The translations under genes and the position numbers were made by a program. A model generated the notes under the pieces. It saw only the letters and a program-made list of their open reading frames with translations. It was not told the origin of the DNA and searched no databases. 64,000 bases of DNA, taken from contig WPIO01000083.1 of assembly GCA_009760855.2 (NCBI GenBank), positions 452,501 through 516,500 of the forward strand, read 5' to 3'. The stretch's first letter is position 1; each line of letters starts with the position of its first letter. Shown piece by piece: positions 45,101 through 59,384 of this stretch. The stretch comes from Cristatella mucedo. Taxonomy: Eukaryota > Bryozoa > Phylactolaemata > Cristatellidae.

Positions 45101-47450
45101 CCCGAGAAGCTTTTTCCTATGAGTGTTCAGGTCTATCATGGTGCTTGACGGGCCATTCTGTTGAAGCCTGTAAAATCTTAGAAAGCTAAATTGGGACATT
45201 TCGATCGGCTGAAGCGGGACTTACCACATCTGAAGGACACTTGAAATTCTCTATGACCAATATTTAACGCGATGGAAATTATTTTCACTGATCGACTATA
45301 AGTTGCTTAGCTAATTATTCAGGTGGGAATGTGTCTATTTGTTAATTTCTAGAAAAAATGCTAAAACACGTGTCAAAGTAGACCTAAGGTGATATAACGG
45401 CATGTAACAGACGTGAAATTCCTGAGTTTTCAACACATGAATCACCTAATCCCTTCATTGGATAATATAAGCCAGCTATTCAAGGCCCTTATTATGGTTT
45501 CGTGTACAACCCCAACGAGAATATTTGTAAACATATGTGAACGAGGCTGATGTACTGTCGAATGCTTGTGAATGATAGTGTAGCTAACTGTGGGAAAAGA
45601 AGTTAACATAGCATGCATAGCCTGGCCTTGAGAACAACAGTTCGACCAGTCACCTGCTAAAAAGACTGCGCCCCATTGTATCATCAGTGCGGACTCTTGG
45701 GATGCTGGGTCAAGACTCACCTGGCTGGGGGTGGGGTGCCCAAAAGCATCTCAAGCGCAGCGCCCTGCCATATGCAGATAGTATCCTGCCAGGCAGCCAC
45801 ACGACCATTTGTCGATCACGTGTCCACAGAAGAAAAGCATCCGTCTTTCCTATTGTTTTGCAGCATGCTTCAGTTCACAAAGATCACTATTCTTATATTT
45901 GCTTGGGCCTGAAATAAACACACTGCTCCATATGGACATTCAGGGATTCTCAGACAATCCTACCCATCAGCTACTAACAATCAATGATACCTTTTTCATT
46001 GGAAGATGCTTTTGGTTGTCATCAGTTTCTATCATGGGAGGCGCCACATCAGCCTTCATCCACTAATCCTCAGACTGCCCACCATTTCCATCTGACTTAT
46101 GACCTGTTGGGGGAGATTCAATCTTACTCAAAGAGGACAAAACAGATTCTTAGATTCCGATCAACGTAAATCTGGCTGGCTTTGACTAGGGCCAATGACA
46201 TTCTATTATAACGAGTTCCAAAGTCATCCTGTGTCTAATGCGTCGAATTCACCACTAAACGCATTTGGATGGTGGATGACAGGGGTATCAAACAGCAATC
46301 AACATAACCATCAAACCAAGTTGGATAAGACCTTGTACCCTGAGCGCAACAATCACCGGAAAAGCGAAGCTAGTCGGCGATCAAAACCCAGATGACAAAC
46401 CTACTCGGGCCGTTTTCAGTAAATAGGCTCATATATAACAGTTCTTGTCCTTGCAAAAGTATCTTGTATAAGAAACTTGGTCTTGGCATTAACAATATGT
46501 GAGTGTCTCACAATTGTTAGATAAATGTAGTAGCAAGTCATAAAAAGTCTTCAATCAGTTTATACCTGGCTAATTACCGACCACTTGTATCTAGTTTGGA
46601 ATTCCACAGGAAATGGAAACCAATGTAAGTCATGCCTCAGTTAGCATGGCAATAATAAGGTATCATTTGTTCGCGATCAAACATCAATGAAATTATTCAG
46701 ACACTCGAAACACAATAAATCAATCTTGGATCTATATGTTCAAAGCGACTACCAAATGGTTTCCCCATTACCATTTATAAATCCTTGGTGGTAAGAATGA
46801 TTATGAGGACAATGAGCAGACAAGAGTTCGATCTGGCTCCGCTGATATAAGTCTGCGTGAACACCACCAGATCGGCTTTACATGGGCACGGCATGGCTGG
46901 CACTACCTAGTCAAAGTGAGCATGCCTGTAACAATGCCTCTTTTCTACAGTTCCAAGGCAACATTACTATCATTAATTGGTTTGGAGACGGACAAAAGTA
47001 CAAATGGTCAACAAGTCTTGTTTACACATATTCTTATTTGGGCTACAGTCAGTACAAATAGGAGTCTGAGTTGCCTCCTTCTTCATAAACCACAGCACCA
47101 TAACAAAAGACGGGTCAGATTCTTCATCTGTAAAGATATTACTAGCTTATGATAAGATGAGAGCTTCAAGAGATTTCTATTAAACCATTCAGGTGATCAA
47201 ATAAATTCTTCTGCATTTACTGGTAAAAGGAAACTGAATCTTATTTATGAGTCTGCCGACTTTGAGTGCATAACCACAAGTAGCAGCTCTTTCTATCTGT
47301 ATGGGGTGGGGGTGAGAATGATGGAACCACTTCAATCACACTGCTCCCAAGCAAAATCATAGGATCAAAACAGAAACACACAAAAGCAAGCTGCTACAAA
47401 ATGCCTCATGATATCAGTTGCTGATTAAATAAGTATTGGTTTTCCCTCAG
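42110..47450. other. No gene recognised
   Basis: A long stretch of short open frames on both strands. I looked for RT, RNase H, integrase, zinc-finger and La motifs and found none that I can defend. The (TATTATTATT) at 42602 may be a remnant of a LINE tail. Confidence 0.4.
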
Positions 47451-47479
47451 TTTCTGGAGAGATCAACTAGACTTTATCT

Positions 47480-47710
47480 GCTCGAAAGATCATCAATTTT
47501 TTGGAGGCTTCTCAGTGATGGTTTTGGGTCTCGCCCACATCCCAGGCAGAGCATCAAGAGCAATATAAGCTTGACTCATAATTAGTCATGGGGCTAGATA
47601 AATGGGAGAATATTTCATCGGTTCACCCTGAAGGTATTCTTATTCTCATGTTGTTGAGCAACAGGCAAGAGGAGCACCAGCTCTTCAATCACTGCTTCAG
47701 GCTCTCCCCA
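47480..47710 (+). mobile_element. Possible remnant of a retroelement RNase H end
   Basis: A broken frame reads LGLAHIPGRASRAI, followed about 20 codons later by MGEYF. This resembles the xAHIPGRxNxxADxLSR...GEW pattern at the RNase H end of DIRS-type and related retroelements. No other domain is detectable nearby. Confidence 0.2.
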
Positions 47711-48519
47711 CAAGCCAGGACCAAATTTCTTTCATTCTGACTGAAAGTTTCTGTGAACCTTGCCTTTGAGTCAGGCTTCACGAAGGGTTCAACATTTACT
47801 GTCTTGGATGAAGGCACCAACTACTTGTTGGAAGCATTTCTCCTGAGACAGATTTGGTCAGTTTTCAGACAGTCACCACTATGCTTCTGATGCCATTCTC
47901 AATTGAGGTGGGATAATTTGATTATAAGTCAGACCACTGCATCGATTGACCATCATAATTCTACCAAATTTTCAAAGAGCTATTTTGTACAGCCCTCACA
48001 CTGGATCACCATCTTGCAGAAATGTAAGTGCCCTGAAAGATCAAATTCTGAAGGTACTATAAAATGCATCCATTATTCTGTACCAAGTGTTCTGGTAAGT
48101 CGAAATCTCCTGCTGACTGCATCAACGAGGTCAAACAAGGAATTCTGTAGCCAGGAAAACCTGAACACTGGTCTAGCCACCCAAGGGTTATTCAATCTCC
48201 ATCTCCGAAATGAGAGATTTTTGAAAGTGAAGAAGGGAGCTATCCTAAATTCTTCCAGGGAGGCCTGTCTGTTCCCCACAGGCACTGCAAACCAGCAGAG
48301 CAGAAAGCTGTTTTCTGGCTTGCTTCAGGTTTCTGGAAGACAGATGCCTGCCCAAACTCAAATCTACTGGATACATTCCTCCGATCATGACTCTCTCTCT
48401 CTCTCTTAATAAAGTCATTCTTAAAAAATATTGTTCACGAGGATGAGTCTTCTTCATTTTTGCTTCTGGACCGAGCTGTTCAGGTTACAAACCCGCTTGG
48501 CCCTCATTTTCAAAAGATG

Positions 48520-48620
48520 CAAAAGAATAGATAAAAAAACCTGTTGCCTCAACCTTCTGGGATCCGAACCTATGAGCCTAAATGTTCACTGTTAAGGTAC
48601 CTTGCATAAGGCCCACGGGG
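48520..48620 (-). mobile_element. tRNA-like SINE fragment
   Basis: On the minus strand GGCCTTATGCAAGGTACCTT is followed by a near-perfect B box (GGTTCGGATCC, about 48567-48577) and GAAGGTTGAGGCAACAGGTT. The body does not match family S or the chimeric SINE. Confidence 0.45.
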
Positions 48621-48763
48621 GGGAGGAGTGTACACTAGTCCACCTTACCATATCTTGTGAAACCACCAAAGCAGAGTCTGAAGGCTTTTTATCACCTGGT
48701 AGGCTCAAAAGCCTTCTTTGAGACTAAGTGAGCATCCTTTCTGTTATTTGATAAAAAATACTG

Positions 48764-49305
48764 CCGCTAACCACATGTGCTCCCGGCCTCTGTGGCTTGT
48801 AGAGTATCTTCACCACTCCACACGATGTTCCTGCAGTGCATACTATTAACCATTAATCGGCTCAAACCTTGCAGCTGGCAGCTCTGTGAATCGGATGCCG
48901 ACCTTTGATTTCCACGAAATTCCGGCCTCCCCAAAACTGCCGTACCCAGCTTTTCCACGGCAAAACGATCAAACTTTGGCCACCCCATGCTGGCCCATCA
49001 GGCTCGAGTATCAACGAAACTGGGGGCTTCTGACAAAAGCCCGGCGACTTGTAACGGCTGCTACGTATCAACTCAGTCGTCGGCTGCTTGAAAATGCAGC
49101 TCCAAGATTCGGTTGGCAGCGCTCATCTCAGGTCAGGAGAAGGATGAAACTCGACACGATGCCTCCACTTTACCTGCTGCCCTCCCCATACCATGATGCC
49201 AACTCCCCATTTCCCTTTGCAGCAAGTGTAAGCGCCTGGGGGGACAGGTTCTCTGAGGGCGCTTTGTCAGTGATATAATTATTATTATTATTATTATTAA
49301 ATACA
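48764..49305 (+). mobile_element. L2-like LINE tail split by a foreign insert of about 390 bp
   Basis: ACTGCCGCTAACCACATGTG (48768) is the expected start of the tail. Its continuation CATGATGCCAACTCCCCATT (about 49191), then TTTGCAGCAAGTGTAAGCGC and the (ATT)n end, appears only after about 390 unrelated bases (about 48795-49188). The inserted DNA has an open plus-strand frame (48886 on) without a recognisable domain. Confidence 0.6.
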
Positions 49306-49828
49306 CCGGGCAGCTACAAGCAAGTTCGGCAGATGGACGACAGCTCTAACAAACTGCAGTCGGAGGCTTCCACCACAAATGTTCAAGCTGCATCCGAGGC
49401 CCGCAGGCCAGGGCTAGGAACTAAGCTTGCACGGCAAGCCAGCCAGCCAGCTGCAGTGGTTTGGCTGGCGGCTGTTACTGTTGGTTAGCGTCACTCAATG
49501 ATGAGCCCACCAACTAAAGTGACAAAGATCACATTTTTATATTACGGTGCTGCATGCATAAAGGGCTTAAAAATGTACCATAATCAGAAGATGATGTCAT
49601 CCCCTGACAGTCAAATCAGGCTGCCACTAAGCGTAGGTTAGGTCCTAGCAGGGACTCTTTCCCTCTCCTACATTCCCCATCTTTCTGTTTCTTTTTGGTC
49701 TTTCAGTTTTCTTCTCCATAACTCCAAGCATGTTTTTCAGCTGGAAAGTGGGTTTCACCATACCAGACAGTTTACCAACCTGAGCTATACAGCAATACCC
49801 TCTTGCCCTACCTTTCTGAGCCAAATGC

Positions 49829-49831
<3 letters not shown>

Positions 49832-49874
<43 letters not shown>
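49832..49874. repeat. (GT)21 microsatellite
   Basis: An uninterrupted GT run. The open frames across it are repeat products. Confidence 0.97.
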
Positions 49875-49876
<2 letters not shown>

Positions 49877-52800
49877 TCTGGTGAAATTTATGGAGGTGGG
49901 CCCTTCCACAACCATAATTCCACATAAATTGGATTCACTAAACAGGTGTTGCTGGATTCTGGGGTTGAGTGCAGGGACAGCCAGCTGTGATGGCCAGCAC
50001 TTCTCCACTCCCCACCTACAAGCAGGCAAATCTCGTTCACTCTCCATGAGTGCTGGGTGGCAGCTCTATTCAGCTGCTTCGACCACCCCATCTCTCCTGC
50101 CTCACCTCAGGAGCTGAGTGTATTGGTCGCCCTCTTGAGCTACAAGATGTGAAGTCATGAAGGACTGGCATTCGGCTGCTCAAACAGAAGCAGCGCCAGC
50201 CAGCTCATGCGACCTGATCGACAAAAACAAACCACCTAACTGGGCCACTGACGCCTTCGGCACCCAGTCCGAGCGGCCGACTCTTGCTCACTGGAGCGGC
50301 GTCAACAAACTTCAATCTCTTTTGCTCGCAAGGCGAAAAGCCAGCTCACTCTGTGGGGAGCAGCACCTACATTGCCCCGGCACTCAAAGAGCCACGGATC
50401 GAGGAAATCTCTGCCACGGCTTTCTTTTCACTCTTCTTCCCCCAAGAGCTGACCACACCAGTAGTTAAGTATGGCAGTTGTCAGAATGCTCAAGGACAGC
50501 CAGTCTCTCTATGAAACTACAGCCACCACCGGAAGGCTCCGTATGGCAGAAACCAAGGTGGCTTTGCCAATCGGGAGCCCAAGACTAGAAAGGTCATGCT
50601 GGAACCACCTCTTGGCTTTTGACTGCTCGTCTCAATGCGCATGGGCCCTCGTCCAAGAGCCTGCAATATCGGCTGGTCCAACGCGCGGCTGCTCATTCGA
50701 CCCTGGAACAGTTAGAGCAATGCAAAGAGTGAAAGGAATAGCATGGCTGCTTCCTGGAAAGAAAATGCTCTGGCAAGAGCCAGCACATCAGGATTAAGCT
50801 GCCAAAGAAGCATTAAGCTCTTCCGATGACCCTCAATCCTGCCGTCTGATGAAGGGACACAACCTGGCAGAATCACTAAGCCAAGAAATAAAAAACCCTC
50901 GTTATGGGCTGACTATGTGATTACAGCAATTCGAAGACAGATTCAAAAACTTAAGGCAAGAGTCAGCGAACTGGACTAGATCTTGAATCTGGTCTTGACA
51001 AACCAGGAAGGGTAATAACGATCTAAATCTGCGAAGTCAATGTCACCTCCTTGCAACTCAGTGGAGGATAAGCTATTGTGCAAAGCTCATCAAATTGAGC
51101 TTCCTTAGCGGTAATGAGGCTGCTACACCCTGGTTAAAGCCATATCAGGACATTGCTTGTGAAATCTTGAGTGCTTATGGTTATTTATTTACTTTAACCA
51201 TACCTGATTGAAAAGAACATTGGTGCTCGAGAAAACAAAAGCTAAAGGTGTTATTCAAAGTACTTATCAAATCAGCTGTGAGCTATTGGTCTCAATCTTT
51301 CACAAAAATAATTACCAGAAAACTGCTTTGGAGAAATGGAGATAAAGTTGTTTACCCAGATTCAGATCACATGCTGAATATGTAGCTCAGCTCGTTTGGA
51401 TCACTTTTACGAAAACATGATAAAGAGACTTTATTCTCCATTAGCTGAAACATGTAAAAGGGATGTCTGGGGACATGAAACTACTATTTTCAAAAGCTGT
51501 CACCTTCGCAAATCGATGTAGAAGTAGAAAGATTTATTCTCTTGGTTCAAATCAAAAATAGCATTTGTTTATGGGCCCTTGCGATGCATTCGAGGGCGGC
51601 TGATCTCATGGTAGAAGTGAGACATACAAATGGGCTGCATACAATTTCAGCCATCTTTTTTTATTCAGTATGATTTCTCCTACATAAGGCTGTAACCTTA
51701 AAAGATACTTTTTCCTGCTAACGGAACTTAGTTTTAAAGCCCACTACAGTGTCAAGATGACTATTATCGGAAGAGCAAGCTAGATGCTAGTAACCCAGCA
51801 CAATTCAGGAGTATGGTGCGAGTGAATTAAACAAACTGAAAATATGAAACTAGCCTACATTGGTCGACGATCAAGCATCAACCAATATTTTTAGCAACGT
51901 TGACCAAACAAATATAATTCAACGCTGACTTATTGCAACAATGTAGTGGCAACATTACATTATAAACCAATAGAAAGGTATACATGACGCAACAGTAGTA
52001 AAACTTCGAGAGGCATACACGAGCAATACTAGGGTAAAATGCAATGCAACAGCCCAAGATCCAGATACTAAATATGCGATTCAAAAATGGTCTCCTCTAG
52101 CAGGTCAATATTTGGGCACAAGAGATCAAGCAAAATGCCATATGCAGAGTGAGAATTTCAAGATACAAGTCTAGTATCCAGCACAGATCAATGGCAAAGC
52201 TATAAGCAACTCAATCGGAGCATACACCTTCTGGAGGACTGCATTCCCAATTGAGCTTAAGTTAATGTCCCACAGCAGCAGCAGCATCTGTGACTGGTAA
52301 AAAAGATACATGAAATATTCTGTAACATGTGTGAGCAATGAAGATACCATAATAAAGGAGGCAGGTCTGAAAACCCTTGAAGGGGTATCATACTACACAC
52401 AAAACACAAATATGAAGTGTTATGCAGGGCATAGGCCAAACACATTTGAAAAATAACTACCAGCACGATTTCTGGGGACAGTTTGGTTTCATGGCATCGC
52501 CTCGAAATTGCTCCGGCTTACCTTTGTCCTTATGAGCGAAGCCTTTTCTCTGCAACATGATTGCTTGAAGATGAAGCTATCGTTCTGTTCCACGGATTAG
52601 TTGTGGGAAGGAAGGTCAGCTCGAGCATACCCAACGTTGTCGAAGCTTCCATTGATATATCGGTTCTTTGCCATTATTCGAGGAATTTTCTCAATCATTT
52701 ACCATCCTTGACGTTCAGGCAGTGGACGGATCTCAGTTAAAGCGTTCACCCAGAATTCATGTGAGCTTTTCCTGACATTTGGACACGGTTTCGCGTAAAG

Positions 52801-54180
52801 CAATGCACCTTTCGCCGACATAATCAAGCACGTGGACGATCGTCGTGGGAAATGCTGAAACAAGGGTTATCCGCAGAGTCACATTATTAATGGCTACGGC
52901 ACCTAAAAGTGTGATTAAAAATTAAATACAAATATGAAAAAAAAAGAACAAGAGACTGTGAAGGATGCAGAAACCGGCAGGGCACTTCGCACGGCCGGTC
53001 AGTCCTGAAACACAGTCCAAGCTATCCCAGCGTATTGCAAGCCGGGATGACAGAAGAAAATACAAGTATCCAAGCTTCAGCATACTCAATAGGATGCGTT
53101 TTAAATAAACTACGCACCAGATCTTACAAAAGGCTGTGCAAATTTCAGACAAGCCAAGACGGCAGCACCATATGTCGCCCGCGCCGCACACGACCAAGCC
53201 TGCTCATAAGTCAATGGACGGCCTTGCTTTACTAGCACGCCCACAGCGCTGCACATGCATAACACCGCTACCCCTACCGCAGGTCCATGTGGCTGATCAT
53301 GGAAGCCTGCCTTTGACTGTCTTCAGTGTTGGCTGGGAGATGATATTTACTGAGCAAGCTATCAGGCAGAATGTACTACCTGAAGATGAAAAACTTTCGC
53401 ACTATTCCAATCTATCTGCTGGAACTTGATGCAGTGAGTATTTGCAATGTCTTTAGTTGGCATTGGACTGCCAATGATTAGATGTGGTTTCCAATGCTTA
53501 ATAGTTGGTTTGGTCTGGGTTACTTTTAGTGGCATACCATACGTATTAGTCTGTTTGATTATTACCCAACGGACCGCAGAGGAGAGGTGACACCGTCAAT
53601 CCTCTGCAGTAGACGATACACCAAATGCATTTTAATGTCAGTAATGTAACGAGAATTACAACAAGTTTAAGGCATCATCATCGGCCGTAAAGTTATAAAA
53701 ATTAGTGTAGTGACGCAAGCTCCAATACTTTTCGAGGAACAATACTTTAGATCACTAGCAACGAATTAGCTACTCCAACTCCGAAGCGAACAGCCCTTAA
53801 AATGAGGCCCGGAACATTATAGGGCAACAATCGTTTGGGATGCCAAAATAAAATTAGAGTGAAGTACGATTATTAGTTCCACTTTCTAAAAATGGTCAGT
53901 GTAATTGAACAGTCAGCCTAGGGTACTATATTGAATGCGTACCGTCTAAGTATTTTGAATGCACCTATCGTCTTGAAGTGCATAATTCAGTCTCAATTGA
54001 CAAGAAATTGTTCGTCAAATCGGCCTTAACTCGTATTGCCTTTCGCTTTCTACTCTAAAATCAAAGCCATTTCAGGTTATCCTGACATCAAACGTTTCAT
54101 TAAGATATTGATCATTGCTGCATATGGTTTCGCCCTTTCTTTTTCGTATGAACAAACGTGAATGTCATTCCTCGTCTTTC
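49875..54180. other. No gene recognised
   Basis: 50157-50797 is relatively GC-rich with overlapping open frames (for instance 50284-50514). There is no domain I recognise and no consistent frame use. 51.0-54.2 kb is AT-rich and featureless to my eye. Confidence 0.4.
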
Positions 54181-54196
54181 AATGTCATAAGGACGC

Positions 54197-55325
54197 CCAA
54201 TAATAATAATGCATGATAAAGAGACTCAGAGAACAATCTCTTGGTGCTTTACATTTTCGCTGCAAAGGGAAATGCAATTGAATGGTAAGTAAAATCAGCG
54301 TAGCGACGACACAAATGAATAATGTGTTAGGGGTGACATGCACAGGGTCAGCATGCAAAATGCTGTGGTGTGCAGCATGCACAGGGTCAGCATGCATAAG
54401 CCACACATCAAGGACGAATCACGAGGGATCCACTAAATGCTGTCGTAAAATAGGTGTTGTGTTTAAGTTTCAGCTCTCAAATGTGGTCAGGTCAGATGTT
54501 CTGACAGCGCGGTTGGGGAGGGAGTTTCCAGGCTGTGGAGCATACGAACAGAAATGCACGAGTCTCCAGAGGATTAAGGTTTGTACGAGGTATTAAGTAG
54601 GCCTGTTGGATGCGAAAAAGCAGGTGGTACGATGCTTGGCGCAGGAAGTAGATCTCATAGGTAGGCTGAAGCCAAAGGAATGAAGGTGACCGAAAAGTGA
54701 GCGACAATCTTTCGCGTGAAGTCAATCCGTTGCTTGACTGGTCAGCCGGTGCGAGGTCGGCGAGAGGTGAGTAATGATGGCAACTGCCGACGACTCACGA
54801 CAAACAACCCTAGCTGCCGGAGTTTGCCACCCAGCTGCACGTCGTCTGATCGCAACATGCTGGTAGCCAGTAAGCAGTGAGTTGCAGAAGTCGAGACGGG
54901 ATGTCACGAAGGCAGGGATCCAACTTGGGCGTGGTATCCTTATCTAAACAAGCACGATTTTTAGCAATGTTATGAAGCTGAAAGCCAGGCAGATTTTAAG
55001 CTGTGGAGCTGGATGTGGTCGTCTAACGAGAGGTCGACTTTGGAATCTGACACACTAGATTTCGAGCTGATGCCAACTGGAGAGTGCTGGAGAGCCAATT
55101 TTGAGGAAGTCAGCCTTTCCAATCTCTGAATACACTGGGTTTGCCCATAACTAGTGAGTTAGTTTTATCACGTTTAGTTATATGTGCTGCCATCCATGAT
55201 CGGATGTCATCAATGCATGCAGCAAGTTAGGTGAGAGAATCGCAGGTGCTCGAGGCTGGGAGGGATCAAAACACAGGTACCAATGAGGGACATCCGCATA
55301 GAAGCGAAAGCCTAGATTGTTCTGG
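54197..55325 (-). mobile_element. L2-like LINE, 5'-truncated
   Basis: From the reversed (ATT)n end (AATAATAATAATGCATGATA) this runs through the 3' untranslated region, the ORF2 C-terminus (frame LDFCNSLLTGYQHVAIRR, 54907-54722) and the linker to RT around 55325. There it stops just before the YADD region. Many single-base insertions and deletions break the frame. A short internal duplication of GCATGCACAGGGTCAGCATG lies at 54338-54396. Confidence 0.85.
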
Positions 55326-55329
55326 GACT

Positions 55330-58300
55330 CAGGGGAGGGGCAGAGAATCTAGCATCCCGCGGCAGAGTGGAGTGCCTCAAATTTCCTCGATAGGGTGTTT
55401 TCTAAAATAGAATATCATTATGTATACCACTGGAGACTTCTCTTCGCCCGCCGTGATCAGTTGTGCCAAAGGTGAGCCTGCCAGTGGCAAAGCTGCAAGC
55501 TACGTTCGACAAAGCTGTTGGTTACTGTGCGAGTGATCTTTCACGTCTTTTACCATAATATGAGAGCCTGATCTGGGTGTAACGTGTCCATCAATCCAGG
55601 TCGACTTGCGCGATTTTAGTTTCCAGTCATGCATAGGGCTTGAGAAAGAGAAGTTACAACCCAGGTCAGCTGCCCGAGAAAGCAATACAGATTGTCTTGT
55701 AATGTTACATTGAATTTGATCAGTTTTACTTTGAAAATGATCAAGTCAAATGCCAAGCGTAGCCAAAGGCCACTGGCATGGTCAGCTAGTAAAGGTCATG
55801 GCTAGCTGCTATGCAAAGCTGGTCTTACGTGGCCAAAACTTTTTAATTACCTCACCTGGCCAGCTTTCTCTGATGACTGCACTCCCATATGGTTTTTGGA
55901 CCAGCTTTCTTTGGAGACATGCTATTTGGTGAGCATGGTGATCCAAAATGCTTGTCGCCAGCCTTACTTTCTCATAAGAACTTCGCGATCTACGTGTCAT
56001 TTGTTCGTTTCTACACCTAGCTCTTTGTTAACTACAAACATCTATGAGGAGGTAAGCAAATTTCACCAGTCCGAGCTTTCCAGCAATGTCGCGACTGTTC
56101 TTTTGCTGCTACACGTCAAGCGCGTCTACGCGTAGTATCTAAGGACACGTTTCCTTTCATTCTCTATTAACAGGGACAGAACGACAGAGTGGCATTAGTT
56201 CAAGCGCTTCAGAAAGCTTTTGTTTGTGAAATTGTGTTTAACCTCGACCCAGGTAACAAACGTTCACTTTATTTTTACATCCTATGTTTTTAGATGCAAG
56301 AATTGGAGCATTTATGGGACCTCAAAGTGTGGATGATTGTTTTCTTGACTCCCCCGTATTGACCCGATCGCAGCCGGGCTTACACAACGGCGGGCCATGT
56401 CATGCACCACACAGACGCCGGCAAGCTTTATATTCTCCCAAACCCCAGCATGAGGCGATATCATTTTCACTTTCAAACAGTCACCATATGTCTGTGACCT
56501 TTTTAACACTTACCGCTGTCGGTTTATCTAGCGTGGACTTTGGAAGACAAATTTCCACCAGGGTCAAGCCTAGCCCTTGCTGATTGCTGCTGGATACACA
56601 GCTTTTAAAACCACGGTGAAGCTCCGCATATACAGATATCAGGTTTGAGACCTCGCTTACAGGCCATGGCAATTCCGTGTCCCAGATTTACTCTAGCTGT
56701 AGTCTCACTCCGCATGCAGGATTGCTGCTCGCCCTATACAAGAACGTGGCCATTGTGTCAGAGTGCCTGGGTGGAGTCGACTAATTCTCTTTCAGTAATG
56801 GGTAGTTTTAAAAATAGAGGAGACCTTACTATCTATAAATGCACTCTACGACTTGCCTAACTTGAGAATCGGTGCCCAAAGGATCAGTAGCATGCAGGCT
56901 AGTGAGTAGGCAAAAAACAGTATCATGCTTAGCTCAAGCATACTAAAGCAATCAAGAAGACACTGCAACCAGTTTATTAAGAACTGTACCTAGCAATATA
57001 CAGATCATGCACTTTGGGTGCTCATATTAAGCACTCAGACCAAAAGAAATAAGTTCACTGGAAGGGGGTAAAGCTGACAAGGATATGAGACAATCGACTT
57101 ACAGTATGTCACTTTCAAGTTCAGCTATTTGCACCTTCATACACTATCCTGAGAGACCCAAAGTTCGAAATACACCATCAGTTTACGAAGAAGCCCTCGA
57201 AATGTTATCATCGTGCCAGGCCGAACGCTAACGACGCTGTATTAGAAAAAAAAAGCAAAAAGTATAGCAATATTACGGCAATTTTGACCAGTTATCTCTG
57301 ACGGACTCAATGTACAACAGCGGCAGCACGTACGCGCGCCGCCAGGCAGACCGTTGCGTTGCGCCCACCGCTGTGGGCTCGTTCCTTTATAGCGGCAGGT
57401 CATAAGTCGATAATCTCATTCAGACATAGAATCAATACATAGCGATACTCATACATTTCGGTTTATGGCTGTATTCACACGCTTGCATCTCATTAAGTCA
57501 GCAGCCAAGCTAATAATTCGCAATGAGGTTCATCTGCTATATAGAGCTCGTATTAAATATAATCTCAGGCATTTTTTAGTATTAAGCTGAGACTTAACGG
57601 GTTCTGTTCTTGACATTACCATTCTCACGGAAGCGAAGTTCCAGATGTTCACCATTTTGAGCTGGAAGCTCGATATATTAAGGTGAATTGAGTTCAGGTA
57701 TGGCGAGATGACCCGAATGTAAAGGTGGTAATTGGATTAGTGATGGAGGAACAAGAAGGTTGGTTCTGTTGGCTGGTGATTGTGTGGACTGGGGATCTTT
57801 ATTTGACGGTTTTAAGTTAGTGAGTGAAGCTCACATAAATACTATTTGATGCAGCGATACCTGATAGTGTGTATCACATAGGCTGCTGGATTGTTGGATA
57901 AGTTTAAGCGATTGAGGTAATGGGAGGGAAGTTTGAATCGTGATTTTGAGAGTATGGTTATTCCTTTGTGGGTGTGGTACTAAAAGCGTGGCCAGAGGTT
58001 AGATGATTCATTCGGACAACCGCACAGGTTTTGGATGCTTTGTGTGCCTCACTAAAGCCACAGGCAAATGCACGGTGGCTCAGAAAGTAACTGCTCCCCA
58101 AATAGCATCACGTTTGCGTCTTGCTTGGACAGCTTTGCATTTTTACTCTTTCACAGCTAACTATTTGCGTTCTGGTCTGAGTTGGGGAGCGGCGGGGAAG
58201 TAGCTGCTGTGGTAGAGTGCTAAAGGCCTGCTCTAATAAAGGCAAATTAGCTAAACTTATTGCTGTAATGGGAGAAAGTTTCAGCCAATGGGGTCGCCAT

Positions 58301-58920
58301 AAGTCTAGCCAATCGAGGAGGGAAATATTTCAATCTATAATCAGCTGAATTTGGGAGTAGATGAGAGAGAAGCAAGAGACTGACAGAAGATAAACTGAGG
58401 CAGAGATTAGCATGGATATTTATACTTGTATGATACTATTTAGGGGAGGGTTAGATATTTCAGTACTTGTCTGTCGAACAATTATTGCCTAATGATTAAT
58501 TGGAAGGTGTATGAGCTTACAATCTTGAAACCTTCGTTTCAGTATTCTTGTTAAAATCATGAGCTCTGTCAACTTAGTGTCAGGTAGAGAAGGCGGCTAA
58601 AAACATCCGACTGGAGAACAAAGCGCCCATCAGGAGTCAAATTACATTCGTTTTCTACGACTACCGGGCGGGCAGACGGTATCCAAAATTATCGACAAGC
58701 GTGAAGTGGGGTCAGGGATTAAAATCTTGTCGCCAGAGTATGATGGCGATAACAAACCTCACGAGCGCTGTGACTATTAGAAGTTCCTCGAATACGTTGG
58801 GCGGATTTGTAACACGGATCTGCTCCTCTTGCTAAAGATCTGAAAGGAATTCATGGCGACCTCGCAGTGCCAACGTATTGGATGCGATATCTTAAACGGC
58901 CAAACTATAGCCACAGCAAC
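55330..58920. other. No gene recognised
   Basis: Short open frames only. No splice-supported exon, RNA gene or known repeat was found. Confidence 0.4.
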
Positions 58921-59144
58921 ACCTATTGCCGTTAAAATTTTGGAAACTTACTCATGAGCTACTCTTCTCCAGACCCTCATCTCGCTTCTCCGTGTCCTTG
59001 CCTCCATGTCTACCAGCGCAACTGCCTCTGGCTCAGCCGCCCCTCACAAACTCGTTGGCTCCTGCTCTCTGTCACTGCCTCACCTTTGGCACTCCTGTCC
59101 ACTCTACCTGGTCTTTCCTTGCCCTTGTCCTCCTGTTCTCTCCC

Positions 59145-59285
59145 CTCCTGTCTCTCTCTGTCTCTCTCACTCTCTCTCTCTCTCTCTCTCTCTCGCTGTA
59201 TCTCTCTCTCTCCCTCTCTCTCTCTCTCTCTCCTCCTCTCTCTCTACCTCTCTCTGCCTCTCTTTCTCTCTCTCTACCTCTCTGT
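59145..59285. repeat. (CT)n-rich microsatellite
   Basis: An imperfect CT/CTC tract, with interruptions by G and A. Long open frames on both strands here are artefacts of the repeat. Confidence 0.95.
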
Positions 59286-59384
59286 TCTTGCCCATCTCGT
59301 AGAGATAGAAAAGGTACATTATCGTCCTTCGTGTACACGTACGTGCTTACCCACTATACTACTGTTGCGAGGATGTATACAAAC

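Noticed and set aside
47903-48409. 168-codon plus-strand frame
   Set aside because: No recognisable domain, ends in CT repeat, and an equally open minus-strand frame overlaps it. Not supported as a gene.
50157-50797. Overlapping plus-strand frames of about 100 codons
   Set aside because: No domain, no consistent frame or splice sites. GC-rich composition explains the lack of stops.
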